This document shows, one piece after another, positions 49,155 to 59,143 of a DNA stretch of 64,000 nt. Source of the DNA: Dermacentor variabilis (Eukaryota > Arthropoda > Arachnida > Ixodida > Ixodidae). The notes below the pieces were generated by a model, which was not told where the DNA came from, ran no database searches, and was given only the letters and a program-made list of their open reading frames with translations. The translations under genes were made by a program, and so were the position numbers. How positions within the stretch are numbered: the first letter of the stretch is position 1; the number at the start of each line of letters is the position of its first letter. The stretch covers positions 7,889,928-7,953,927 of the forward strand of contig NW_027460335.1 of assembly GCF_050947875.1 (NCBI RefSeq). The letters are read 5' to 3'.

Positions 49155-49435
49155 GGTGATTTAGAAATGACGGCTAAAGTTCTACGTGCGACAGAGTCCA
49201 TGCGGGCACCTATGTATTCTCAAATGCGTTCATTTTTACTGCGCACATAGTCCCACTAATATCACGTTGGCATGTAGAAGTAAAATTTCTGTCTCAACTT
49301 TCGTGACTTCCCTTTTGTTTTCTTCCTTCATGCGCTTTCTTCTTGTGCGCCTAAGTTTTAGTCATCACGAATGCAAGACCAACCAGCCCAATATTTATTC
49401 CTCGTCGGCTAAACAACATTGTAGCCTCGTCGGCT
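49155..49435 (+). repeat. Dispersed repeat module, partner of 29415-29700
   Basis: It shares GAAATGACGGCTAAAGTTCT and CCAACCAGCCCAATATTTAT with the other copy and sits directly before composite repeat copy C. The full-length family may therefore include this module. Confidence 0.72.
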
Positions 49436-49454
49436 ACAAACAACTCACGAATCC

Positions 49455-50855
49455 CTAATGTCATCCGTATGTAAACCCTGCGGATTATCCAGTGTACCCA
49501 GAATGCTAATAAAACACGCATATAACTTGTTTCAGCGCTTCTAGTCGTAGCCGTAGCGTTGAGAAGTACACCCAAGGTGAAGTTCAAGAAAGGAGAAAGT
49601 TTTAATAAAGAATAAGCCTCGAGACGCACTAATACTAATGCGGAAATTCCACCGCAGCTAGAAAGATGCAAGAAATAGTCACTCTCTTGTTTCTATGCCA
49701 GAATGCGAAACCTCAAAGACGGAGCACACGCGCAGCGCACGCAGCAGTTGCGTCTGGCGGCAGGGGTCAATGTGAAAATCGGCCGTCGTGCTAATGTACT
49801 ACGGTCCCTTCGTTTTGGTTCTACTTAGCTTTTCAACGCTGTCTTTGACAGCTGCCTGAAACCATGCCTAATGCACGCCGCTTAGGAAGCAGAACTTGCG
49901 CAATTCACGCTCGCGCAGCCTATCGGCGCAAGCGAGTCTTCAGATTTGTGGACAGTCGACAAGCGGTCCCGTCGTTACATGTGTGTGAACACCAGGCTGA
50001 ATTCTTTTTATCTCTTACTGCAACATCTTATAGCGGTGTTCATCATCATCATCATCAGCCTGGTTACGCCCACTGCAGGGCAAAGGCCTCTCCCATACTT
50101 CTCCAACAACCCCGGTCTCGTACTAATTGTGGCCATGTCGTCCCTGCAAACTTCTTAATCTCATCCGCCCACCTAACTTTCTGCCGCCCCCATTACGCTT
50201 CCCTTGCCTTGGAATCCAGTCCTTATCCCTCAATGACCATCGGTTATCTTCCCTCCTCCTAACATCTCCTGCCCATGCCCCCCCCCCCCCATTTCTTTTT
50301 CTTGATTTCAACTAAGATTCCATTAACTCGCGTTTGTTCCCTCACCCAATCTGCTCTTTTCTTATCCTTTAACGTTACACCCATCATTCTTTCCATAGCT
50401 CGTTGCGTCGTCCTCAATTTAAGCAGAACCCTTTTCGTAAGCATCCAGGTTTCTGCCCCTTAGGAGAGTACTGGTAAGACACAGCTATAATACACTTTTC
50501 TCTTGAGGGATAATGGCAGCCTGCTGTTCTAGATCTGAGAATGCCTGCCAAACGCACCCCAGCCGATTCTTATTCGTCTGATTATTTCAGTCTCATGATC
50601 CGGATCCACCGTCACTACCTGTCCTCCCACCCCAACGCCGAATGTCCTGCGGGGCATGTAGTTTCGAAATGTAACCCGTAAGGGTGTATATGTTCGCTGG
50701 TCGTAATGCGGACACAGCTGCCTTGGTCACTATGACGCAGCTTGTGTAGCGCACGGCTGTTTGCATATCGCAGGCTTGCGTTTCCAGGGCCTCTTCTTTT
50801 CTTCTCTCAAGCTGTTGTATTCTTCATCAGTAATTCCATTTCAAAAACTTGGCCG
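49455..50855 (+). repeat. Composite repeat copy C, interrupted by an RTE copy
   Basis: The left part (49455-50037) matches copy B to about 45690. The right part (about 50636-50855) matches copy B from about 46002. The ~310 bases of copy B between those points, including the tRNA-like module, are missing and an RTE fragment fills the gap. Insertion with target deletion, or recombination after insertion, would explain this. Confidence 0.75.
50038..50632 (-). pseudogene. RTE-type retrotransposon 3' fragment
   Basis: In minus sense the fragment starts within the thumb region (DPDHETE-like, at about 50615), runs through RTTQRAMERMMGVTLKDKKRADW (50444-50259) and a C-terminal stretch with GDVRRREDNRWSL (50311-50123). 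It ends in a (TGA)n tail, seen as CATCATCATCATCATCAG at 50041. It is the same family as 15285-16632. A poly-C run near 50280 has shifted the frame. Only the last third of the protein remains. Confidence 0.88.
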
Positions 50856-50950
50856 GAGACACCTGATAAGGATACGCATTTTCAAAAATATGCATTGATG
50901 AATTTTGTCTTTCTTCTATTCTACAGGCCGTTTTTTCACGAGCGTCATCA
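50856..50950. other. Short spacer
   Basis: Unassigned sequence between copy C and the next LINE tail. Confidence 0.4.
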
Positions 50951-51150
50951 TTGATGGATGGATGGAAGTTATGAGCGTTCCCGTTGTAACGGGGCGGTGG
51001 GTTGCGCCACCAACCTCTTGCTATTGTACTGCCAATGTCCCACGTAGTTTGCTACGCAGGTGCGCCATGTATGGGCAGTCGACATGCTGGCTTGGGCGAG
51101 CGCACCGTTTTGCATTGCAAGTATACTCTCGGCGGTAGTTTCTGGCTTCT
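50951..51150 (-). mobile_element. LINE 3'-end fragment with (CATC)n tail
   Basis: Minus-sense CAGTACAATAGCAAGAGG, GGTGGCGCAACCCACCGCC and CGCTCATAACTTCCATCC end in a CATC tail at 50951-50965. The last ~110 bases match the 3' end of the plus-strand LINE at 56620-56766. The upstream ~90 bases are shared with 46300-46393 but not with that LINE, so this may be a diverged subfamily or a unit that borrowed the LINE tail. Confidence 0.6.
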
Positions 51151-51313
51151 TCGATTCCGCCCCGTCCCGCATCCTTTTACCCGCGACGTTTCCGCGTCCC
51201 ATCTGAATGGCGCACTGCTGACGACGAGCCCATTTGTTTTCACTGCCGTCGAATCGGGCACATTTCTCGGCACTGTCGCAGTCGCTGGAGTTCCCCGAGC
51301 CGGTCTACTTATA

Positions 51314-51497
51314 TGTTTCAGAAGAACTTCACTTTGGCCTAGTTGGTGTTTATTGCATATCATATTGACCGCAAATAAATACGGGGACAGAGGACCAGAA
51401 CACATAAACAGCACGGGCAGTAAACAAATAAACCGCCCATGCTGTTTATGTGTTCTCTCCCTCTGTCCCCGTCTTTATTTGCGGTCAATATGATATG
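51314..51497. mobile_element. Palindromic Penelope-type insertion in ORF1
   Basis: The insertion is flanked by a perfect 13-base duplication, CGGTCTACTTATA, at 51301-51313 and 51498-51510. Most of it is an inverted repeat: about 60 bases from GCATATCATATTGACCGCAA (51354) pair with the end at about 51439-51498, with a ~25-base centre. Such short head-to-head termini resemble 5'-truncated Penelope-like dimers known from tick genomes. No coding sequence remains, so the family is inferred. Confidence 0.65.
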
Positions 51498-52080
51498 CGG
51501 TCTACTTATACTGCCTACTCTCGCCCCACAGGTGGCCCTTCTCGTCCCTATGCGGCTCAAGTGCTCAAAAGCAATTGTGGAGAGGGTGAAAAGCGATAAA
51601 AGAGTGGCGGTAGGGACATTTTCAGGCCGGACACTGGGTTCTGTCATGGAGGGAGCTAAAGAAAAGCTCACGGAAAATGCCCACCTGCGCAACCTTGTCA
51701 TAGTAGCAGGTGGGCTAAATGACGTCCTAAAAAGGAAAGGGACAGGACTAGGCCAGCGATTGGCGAAGGGGGTGAATGACTTGCGCGAGCGGTGAATCCC
51801 CTCGGGTGCAGATAGTGGTGTGCACGGTAGCGGAGGGGCCTGTGCGTGACAGTCACGTACAAAGAGCCGCAGTGGCTGCTAATGAGGCGATTTGGAAAAT
51901 GAGCCGAGAGAAAGGCTTCGAGGGTGTCGAAGCAAACAGGGAAGTGAGAAGGTGTGGTGGTTTTAAACGAGAGGGGATCCATTTCAATTACAGGCTGGCA
52001 CGAGAAGTGGGCTGTCGACTTGGTGGTCGCGCTGGTGCTTTTATGGCGCCCCGCGGGCGCTCAGGAGGCCAGATAAAGTA
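51498..52080 (+). pseudogene. LINE ORF1 with SGNH-hydrolase-like domain, frameshifted
   Basis: Two overlapping frames (ending 51793 and starting near 51776) together give a domain with VAVGTFSGRTL, LVIVAGGLNDVL (a G-x-N-D block III) and EGIHFNYRLAREV (block V, with Glu in place of the Asp usually three residues before the His). The block I G-D-S nucleophile motif is not visible at its expected place near 51550. SGNH/esterase-like domains are known in ORF1 of CR1-type and some other LINEs, where their role is unclear. Lost catalytic residues and the frameshift mean no activity is expected. Confidence 0.6.
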
Positions 52081-52169
52081 GTAATGAAGAAGGTCCCCTA
52101 GGGGAACTTCAGAAGAGCATCACCTCGATAACAGAAAAAGGAGGAGAGTTAGAAAGGGAGCGCACCATG

Positions 52170-54010
52170 CAGTAGGTTACATAAACATGCAAGGTGGCAG
52201 AAGAAAGGAAAAGGGATCAGACATTTAGGAGCAGTGAAATAGCGAACAAATAGGGGTGTACGCGGTTACAGAAACCCACCTTAGAGACTTAGAAGAGCCG
52301 CCAGTAATTGAGAATTATGTTTGGGAAGGGTGCAAAAGAACTAAGTCGGAAAGAAAGGGAGGGGGACTCGGTATGCTCATCCATCAGGGAGCCAAATGGA
52401 AAAGAGTAAATTCACAATGTCAAGAGCATCTTTGGAAATCAGGTACAATGAGTAGTAAAAAACTTCGCTGGGGGTTACGTCTTTGTAGTAATATATTTAG
52501 TGCTCAGAATCGACAAGGACACAGCGCAGAAGGACACACGAGCACTTACTCACAACTATTTTATTTTGGGAAAGATACAGAACGTATATACCCCAGCAAT
52601 CAGCGCTGAGCATGTGGAACAAGAGTCGTCAGTAAAACAGAAACAGATAAGAAACAGATTAAGAAGGTTCAACCAGTATTTAAAAAAGCAAATTAATTCT
52701 CAGTGATTGCAACCGATGGTTGGCTTACGCATTTTTCAGCGCACTTTTTGATATGAAACGCTTCTGTGATTTCACGTGTATGTTTTTATCTGAAAAGAAA
52801 ATGTCAATGTCTAGAAATACGGGATCACAATGAGATAGATTACAGTGGTTCGACAAGTGAGAATAGCTTCTTTACCGAGAGAATGTTCACGTTCTTTTAG
52901 ACTGGTGTTTATGCACCGACCGTTTTGTCCTATGTACATGTTGCCACTTGTTAACGGAAGCCGGTACACAACACCTTTTCTGCACTTTGTGAATTTTTGA
53001 TCTTCTTTTAGACCGCAGCTGAATTTTTTTACCCTATTGTCAAACTTATTGGAATAGCTTGGCCCAGTTTTTGTACCTTGTTAGGAGCGCTGAAAACCAA
53101 TTCAACGCCATACCGGCTGGCAACGTTCTTTAGCCAATAGGAAAAATAATGCACGTAAGGCACCCGTCTAACTGATAATGAAAGTTATCTCGGTAAAGAA
53201 AACTAATCGCACTTCTCCAACCACTGTAATCTATGTCATTGTGATCCGGTATTTTTCGACATTGACATTTTGTTTTGAGATAAAAAAAGAACTAACACGT
53301 GAAATCACAGAAGCCTTTGATATGAAAAAAGGCGCTGAAGAATGCATAAGCCAACCATCGGTTGCAATGACTGAAAATTAATTAGCTTTCTTTAAATACT
53401 GGTTGAACCTTCCTAATCAGTTTTTGATCTGTTTCTGCTTTACTGACGACTCTTGTTGCACAAGCTCAGCGCTGACAGCTGGGGTATACCTGTTCTGTAT
53501 CTTTCCGAAAATAGAACAGTTGTATGTAAGCGTGTGTGTGTCCCCTTTCGCTGTGTCCTTGTCAAATCTGCGCAATAAATATTTCACTAAGAATTCGTAC
53601 CGACTCGCCCAACTATCCGTTCTGCTGGGCGTTACGTATTTGCGAACCAAAAATAATTGCACAGAGAAGAATAAAGAGTTAGTGGAATGCATAAGCGCTG
53701 GTAGTAAGGGTTTCGGGAATGGTGCTGAAATTGTCCTTTTGGGTCACTTGAATGCCCACATACAGGATTTAGATGGCTATACTGACAACAACGGGAAGTC
53801 AATGCTAGACCTTTGTGAGAAACATAACCTCGTTATGGTGAATACAGGGCCTAGGTGTGAAGGGCAGATCACGTGAGAATTGGGAAACTTGCAATCGACC
53901 ATTGATTACTGTCTGATGACAGAAGGCATTCATGGTAAGTTGAGAGAAATGGCCATCGATGAGGAAGGGTTTAGCAGCATAGGGAGCGACCATAAACGCA
54001 TCATATTAAA
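52170..54010 (+). pseudogene. LINE APE-type endonuclease domain, split by insertion
   Basis: The N-terminal half (YINMQGGRRK near 52170; VTETHLRDLEEPPVIENYVW at 52256) carries the Asn and Glu regions of an apurinic-type endonuclease. The C-terminal half resumes at about 53640 with NKELVECISAG and LLGHLNAHIQDLDGYTDNN, where the usual GD-x-N motif has His for Asp. It ends with a SIGSDHKRI motif near 53985. The domain would nick target DNA for reverse transcription. It is interrupted by the Penelope-like insertion at 52481-53623, has a stop after 53876, and has lost a catalytic Asp. Confidence 0.8.
52481..53623. mobile_element. Penelope-like elements in head-to-head pair, with GIY-YIG remnant
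   Basis: The left copy (52481 to ~53170) is on the minus strand. It retains a linker (YGVELVFSAPNKVQKL) and a GIY-YIG endonuclease stretch, GVVYRLPLTSGNMYIGQNGR, at about 52965-52905. The right copy (~53175-53623) is on the plus strand and starts inside the endonuclease (frame 53178-53381, ISQPSVAMTEN). Both end outward in the same 3' UTR (CGCTGTGTCCTTGTC followed by an AATAAATATTTCACTA-type end). The pair is flanked by a 14-base target duplication, 52467-52480 and 53624-53637, 13 of 14 matching. Inverted, truncated pairs are typical of Penelope-like elements. The RT core is missing. Confidence 0.85.
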
Positions 54011-54099
54011 ATGACATATGTAGTTGGAAAATAGAGCAAAGAGCGCAAAATGGCCAGTCCAAATTTGAACGCTGAACAAATAGGAAATATAGTCACTAG

Positions 54100-55800
54100 A
54101 GTCGAGGAAGTACTTGGCAAATGGCCAAGTAATGAGTGGTAATATGGTGAGCTTCTAAGTGTAATAACGAAAGAAATACGGAGAGAGAAACAACATGTTC
54201 GGTGGAAAGAAAAAAAGAAACGGAAAAGCTGGTGGAACAGGGGGATACGAGCAGCGATCGCCGAACGACAGAAAGCATCTCGAGAGCACAGGCAGGCAAA
54301 GAATGGACAGTTGCCGCAGAATGAAGTAACCTGTAAAGGGGAAATATACCGGGAGAAAAAGTATATGGTTCAAATACTGGTGCAAGCAAAATTAAAAGGT
54401 GAAAGTGAACGTTGGTTGTCAGAAACACGTGAGAAAAAGCAGGCCGTACTTAGAATATTTTGGAACCACATAAATTTATTAAGCAGGAAGTGAACAACAA
54501 TACAGCATATCCTAGACGAAGATGAAAACAGACTGGAAGGAGGACCCGCAATGAATTACATCCGAAAAGTAACAGCCGAATCTTTCCAAGGCAATGACGA
54601 GGTTGTATTTGAAGAAAAAAAAGAGCATGAAAGAGACTCAAGTGGGAAAGGAGCTGGTGCTGACAAATTTAAGCTGGAAGAAAGCGGAAGAGAAAATTCC
54701 TAAGCGCACAGCCACAGTGCTCGACGAGGTTCCCGTTAGGCTTATTAATGAACTAGGACCAAAAAGTAAGGAGGCTCTGGTGAAAGCAGTGGAATAAACT
54801 TTAAAAGAGATGTCGAATACCAGACAATTGGCGACGAAGTAGAATAAATTTAATGTATAAAGGTAAGGGCGAGAAGCACAAAATTCTCTCGTACAGACCG
54901 TTGACCATTACATCGGTAATATACAGGTGAGCAATGCAGGCAATCAAATTAAAGCTTCAAGCATTGGCAGAGAATAATGGCATTTTGGGAGAGCTTCAGA
55001 ATGGCTTCAGAATAGGTAGGCGTTTGGATGATAACTTGTTTGTTCTTACTCAGTGTACTGAAATATCAAAAGTAGAAAGCAGACCGCTGTATGTGGCCTT
55101 TTTAGACATTACAGGAGAATATCACAACGTAGACCGCAGCATTTTGTGAGATATTCTGGATGGGGAAGGCTTAGGTGACGATTGTCTACAGCTTTTGAGG
55201 GAGATTTACCTAGAAAATACCGTTTGCGTTGAATGGAAACAGATAAGGAGCGACGAAAAAGTACATATCAACAAGGGACTGAGGCAGGGGTGCCATTTAA
55301 CCCCGCTGCTGTTTAGGATGTACATGGTGAGGATGGAGAGGGCACTAGAAAGAAGTATTATCGGGTTTATTCTCTCATACAAACAGGCGGGAACAGTTGT
55401 TGAGCAGCAGCTCGCAGGTTTATTTTATGCGGACGACATTGTGTTGCTAGTTAACCAGCAAAGGGGTTTGCAACGTCTGGCTAATATCTGTAGACAAGAA
55501 GGCAACAATTTAGGCTGGAAATTTAGTGTTAGAAAATCAGGTGCTATGGTATTCAATGAGAACAGTGAACAGACAGTGGAGATACAGGGCCAGGAAATAC
55601 CTCGGGTAACAGAATATAAATACTTTAGTATATGGATAAACGAAGGCAATAGATATATGGAAACACAGGAAAAAGCAATAACAGTGAAGGGCAAGAGAAA
55701 TTTAGCCATAATGAAGCACAGAGCGCTATGGAAATACAATAGGTGCGAGGTCTTCCGAGATATGTGGAAATGCGGTTGTTTGCTTTAAATCAGGGGTACA
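54100..55800 (+). pseudogene. LINE reverse transcriptase of the same element
   Basis: Coding similarity starts near 54180 in a charged N-terminal region (frame 54311-54493). RT motifs appear from 54934: LGELQNGFRIGRRLDDNLF, then FLDITGEYHNVDRSIL up to a stop at 55147-55149. The long frame 55195-55788 has GLRQGCHLTPLLF, the catalytic YADD at 55426-55437 and thumb sequence (LGWKFSVRKSGAMVF). The palm block keeps Asp in FLDI. Stops at 54795, 55149 and elsewhere inactivate it. The motif set (GLRQGC, FYADDIVLL) separates it from the CR1-like remnants in this window. Confidence 0.88.
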
Positions 55801-56682
55801 ATCAGGACTCGACGGGAACCAAAGGTCATTGGGTCGCCTCGCGTTGGGCGCTGACGCGAAGACTACAAATGAAGATGTGCAGGGAGATATGGGCAGGACT
55901 AGTTTTGAAGTGAGGGAAGCTCTCATAAAAATTGAGTATGAAGAACGGCTGAGGAATATGGAAGAAAGTAAATAGGCTGGGAGAGTGTTCCCCAGGTATC
56001 TGTACAGGAAAAACATTGATTCATAATGGAGGAAAAGAACTAGGAAGCTTACCAGCAAGTATGCGGCCTGTAGGGTGGGCAACACAGCAACAAAGGAGGT
56101 CAAGCGGAAAGTCAGAGAGGCTGAGATAATCTCATGGGAGGCGGCAATGGAAAAGAAACCTGCCATGATTACCTTGAGGAAAAAAAATCAGGAAACAAAC
56201 AATTTATGATGACTCAAAGGTGATGACTTTTCGAAGTGAGATCGGGATGACTCAGAACACGCACCTGTAAACCGAGATATAAGAAGGAGGAAGAAGCATG
56301 TGCTTGCTGCGGCAAAGCTAGGGAAACTATGAAGCATGTTTTCATTAGAACGTGAAGACGTCTACCCAGCGGTCGATTTAGGCACAACTGGCTTCCTTGA
56401 AGCCCTTGGGTTCAGTGGTAGCAGTGGTAAAATAAACATGTTCGCAATAGGCATTAGTAAGAGGCGATGAGAGGATTGGTGGAAGAAAAGTACGGAAACA
56501 ATAAAAGACGGAGACGTACAAAAGGACAGTTCGCACTCGGGATCAGAAAATTTGGGTGTGTTAGTTCATAGTGTTTTTTTCTTCTTTTGTATTGTTTAAC
56601 CTAGGTAGGATAATAAGCAGTATAATAGCAAGACCTTGGTGGCGCCACTCACCACCCCGTTCCAAAGGGGACGCTCATAACA
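55801..56682 (+). other. LINE C-terminal zinc cluster and 3' UTR
   Basis: A broken frame at 56270-56345 reads EEEACACCGKARETMKHVF, the start of a CCHC-type cluster common at LINE C-termini. After it, the 3' UTR runs through CAGTATAATAGCAAGACC and GGCGCCACTCACCACCCCG to the tail. Confidence 0.65.
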
Positions 56683-56766
56683 TCCATCCATCCATCCATC
56701 CATCCATCCATCCATCCATCCATCCATCCATCCATCCATCCATCCATCCATCCATCCATCCATCCG
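56683..56766 (+). repeat. (CATC)n tail, ~20 repeats
   Basis: This tetranucleotide run is the 3' tail of the LINE. It falls inside a longer open frame that reads His-Pro-Ser-Ile repeats and then enters the Ty3 protease. The join is fortuitous, not a designed fusion. Confidence 0.93.
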
Positions 56767-56779
56767 CACGCTGCTATAA

Positions 56780-57745
56780 TGCCGCCACTGATTATACCGC
56801 CACCGAACCGCCCCTATTCTCGTTCGCCTTCACCTCAACGATGACAATCTCACTCTCCCTAGCCCCGTCGATCCTTTTTTCCCACTCCCTTGGGAAGCCG
56901 CTCCCAGCAGGAAAATTAGACGATGCAGCACCTCGAGGTGACGCTGCATTGCTCCCTGCGCCGCCAAATCCTCTACTGACGCTGCCTACTCTTGACGTCC
57001 AAGTCGACGATGTTTTTGTATCTGCTCTTATGGACACTGCGGTGCATTTGTCGGTAATGAGCGCTGACCGTCGTTACCGCCTGAGGAAAATAATTACGTC
57101 CGCCACGAAGTCTGTTGTCCCTGTCGTCGAGGGCGGAACAGCCCCCGTAATTCGTATGTGTGCCACCCGCGTCTCCTTAGCCGATCACTCCACTATCGTG
57201 CTATTCACAGTCATTGCCCACTGTCACAACGACATCATCCTCGGCTTAGACTTCCTCTCCGCACATTCTGCTCTCATTGATTGTTCCGCCTGTACTCTCC
57301 GCCTTGACCTGCCTGTTCTGGATACCGCTGGACCACATTCCAGTCGCCTCAATTCCGTCCACTTCGTTCGCTTCCCACCTTCGGCACTGGCTTACGTTGA
57401 CTTGGTGTCATCCCCACCATTGCCCGACGGTCGCTACATCGCGGCTCCTATGCAAGACGTCCTCCTTATACGCGGGATCACAGTACCCCATACAGTTTTA
57501 TCTATTACGGCGAATTGCATCTGCCTGCCAGTGGTCAACTGTGGTTTGACGGCACAAGCGTTGCCACGCGGGATGTCTCTGGCCCAGCTTTGCTCATTCA
57601 AGAATCACTCAGTAGCATCTATTGCAGTAGACGACAATTCAGCCGATCCTCCTCTACCCACGGAGTCGGCAACTTTTACCATCGCCGACTTAAAGAAAAT
57701 GATTGCGCCCGACATGCCGTCCGAGCATGCTCGTGAGCGTTCTGT
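56780..57745 (+). pseudogene. Ty3 element 3: gag-pol junction and protease
   Basis: The frame is open from 56571 to 57761, but the part before about 56780 is LINE. A Pro/Ala-rich linker leads to FVSALMDTAVHLSVMSAD. The catalytic motif is at 57033-57041 and reads D-T-A instead of D-T/S-G. The flap region follows, and then NDIILGLDFLSAHSALIDCS, the conserved hydrophobic-LG block. A ~150-residue connector ends in DLKKMIAPDMPSEHARE before the RT. The Gly-to-Ala change at the active site would be expected to weaken or abolish proteolysis. The long intact frame suggests fairly recent insertion compared with the neighbours. Confidence 0.85.
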
Positions 57746-58590
57746 TTTCCTACCGCGGTAGTTTTGATTTTAGCGATCGTCCTTTGGCCCCAACTACAGC
57801 TGTTAAACATCGCATTAATACCGGCGATGCCCCTCCTACTCACCGCCGCCCGTATCGAGTGTCTCTGACTGAGCGTCAAGTTATTCACACAGGAGTTCGC
57901 AAAATGCTTGGCAAGAACATTATTGAACCGCCATGTACTCCATGGGCGTCACCTGTTCTACTAGTAAAAAAAAAAAGGATGGCTCATGGCGCGTTTGCGT
58001 GGATTATCGGCATCTTAACAGGGTTGCCAAAAAGGAGGTGTATCCCCTACCTCGGATTGATGACGTCCTTGACTGCTTCCACGGTGCTCGCTATTTCTCC
58101 TCAATTGACGTTCGTTTCGGCTACTGGCAGATTGCCGCGGGGGATCTCGACCGCGAGAAGACAGCAAACAACCGACGGTCTTTATCAAGTCAAAGTGATG
58201 ACGTTCGCTCTATGTAACGCTCCTGCCACTTCAACGCATGATGGACTCCGTTCTTCATGGTTTCAAATGTTCCACGTGCCTGTGCTACTTGGACGACGTT
58301 ATAGTATTCACCCCAACGTTCACTACGCACCTCGAGCGCCTCTCAGCAGTCCTGGACGCTTTTCGACGAGCCGATCTGTAACTCAACGCATCGCAGTGCC
58401 AATTCGGCCGTCGCCAGATTACCGTCCTTGGAAATCTCGTTGACGCGAACGGAGTGCAACCGGATCCAGGCAAGATCGATGCTGTCACGAAATTCCCTGT
58501 ACCGAAGTGTGTCAAGGATGTGCGCCCCGTCGTCAGCCTTTGTTCGTACTTCCACCGTTTCGCGAAAAATTTCGCGGCCATAGCATGACC
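57740..58590 (+). pseudogene. Ty3 element 3: reverse transcriptase
   Basis: The RT start (KHRINTGDAPPTHRRPYRVS and KMLGKNIIEPPCTPWASPVL) is in frame 57703-58443. An A-run at 57966-57976 shifts the frame into 57933-58217, which has DGSWRVCVDYRHLN and PLPRIDDVLDCF. After a further change the finger-palm continues as LYQVKVMTFALCNAPAT near 58180-58235, and the catalytic YLDD is at 58286-58297. Connection-like sequence (GRRQITVLGNLVDANGVQPD) reaches about 58470. The homopolymer slip is the main lesion, together with a TAA at about 58380 and a TGA near 58586. Confidence 0.85.
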
Positions 58591-59143
58591 ACTAACCAAG
58601 GTGTTGAAAAAAGACGCTCCGTTCCAGTGGGGCGATAACGAAGCCTCTGCATTCTCGCATCTAATCGACCTTCTTACAACGCCTTCCGTTCTGGCCCATT
58701 ACGATCCTTCTGCACCTATCGAAGTCCGCACTGATGCCAGCGGTCAAGGAATTGGCGCAGTACGGGCCCAATGGCAGCGCGGCAACGACCGTGTTATCGC
58801 TTACGCCAGCAGGCTCCTCTCACCCTCGGAGCGCAACTATTCCATCACTGAGCGTGAGTGTCTGGCCCTAGTTTGGGCAGTTGCGAAGTTCTGCCATACT
58901 TATATGGCCGACCCTTTTCCGTTGTGACAGACCACCACGCGCTTTGCTGGTTATGCTCACTGAAAGATCCTACAGGATGTCTTGGTCGCTGGGCCTTACG
59001 CCTCCAAGAATACTCGTACTCTGTCACCTACAAATCTGGCCGACTACACAAGGACGCTGACTGCATGTCTCGCTACCCGATAAACGAGCCTGACGACGCC
59101 AATAGTAATACCGCCAACGGCATTTTCTCTGTCTGCCTTCGCT
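58590..59143 (+). pseudogene. Ty3 element 3: RNase H and connection
   Basis: The frame 58601-58927 has EVRTDASGQGIGAV, with the first RNase H Asp, and [18 protein letters not shown], with the catalytic Glu region. A frame change near 58905 continues in 58858-59145 with [12 protein letters not shown] (another Asp) and [17 protein letters not shown]. These are the standard blocks of Ty3 RNase H. Catalytic residues appear intact apart from the frameshift. Confidence 0.85.

Larger units (their letters stand above)
51151..56766 (+). mobile_element. Non-LTR retrotransposon, near full length, with two nested insertions
   Basis: The element has an ORF1-like region (about 51151-52080), an APE-type endonuclease (52170-54010), an RT (54100-55800), a C-terminal Cys-His cluster (56300-56345) and a 3' UTR ending in ~20 CATC repeats (56683-56766). 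Two unrelated insertions interrupt it, at 51314-51497 in ORF1 and 52481-53623 in the endonuclease, each flanked by a target duplication. Many frame breaks show it is dead. It is the parent type of the 3'-end fragments at 20835-20910, 50951-51150 and probably 46236-46440. Confidence 0.88.

Noticed and set aside
51339..51500. Long hairpin as a Rho-independent terminator or miRNA precursor
   Set aside because: It lies between duplicated target sites inside a LINE, so an insertion explains it. No expression evidence.
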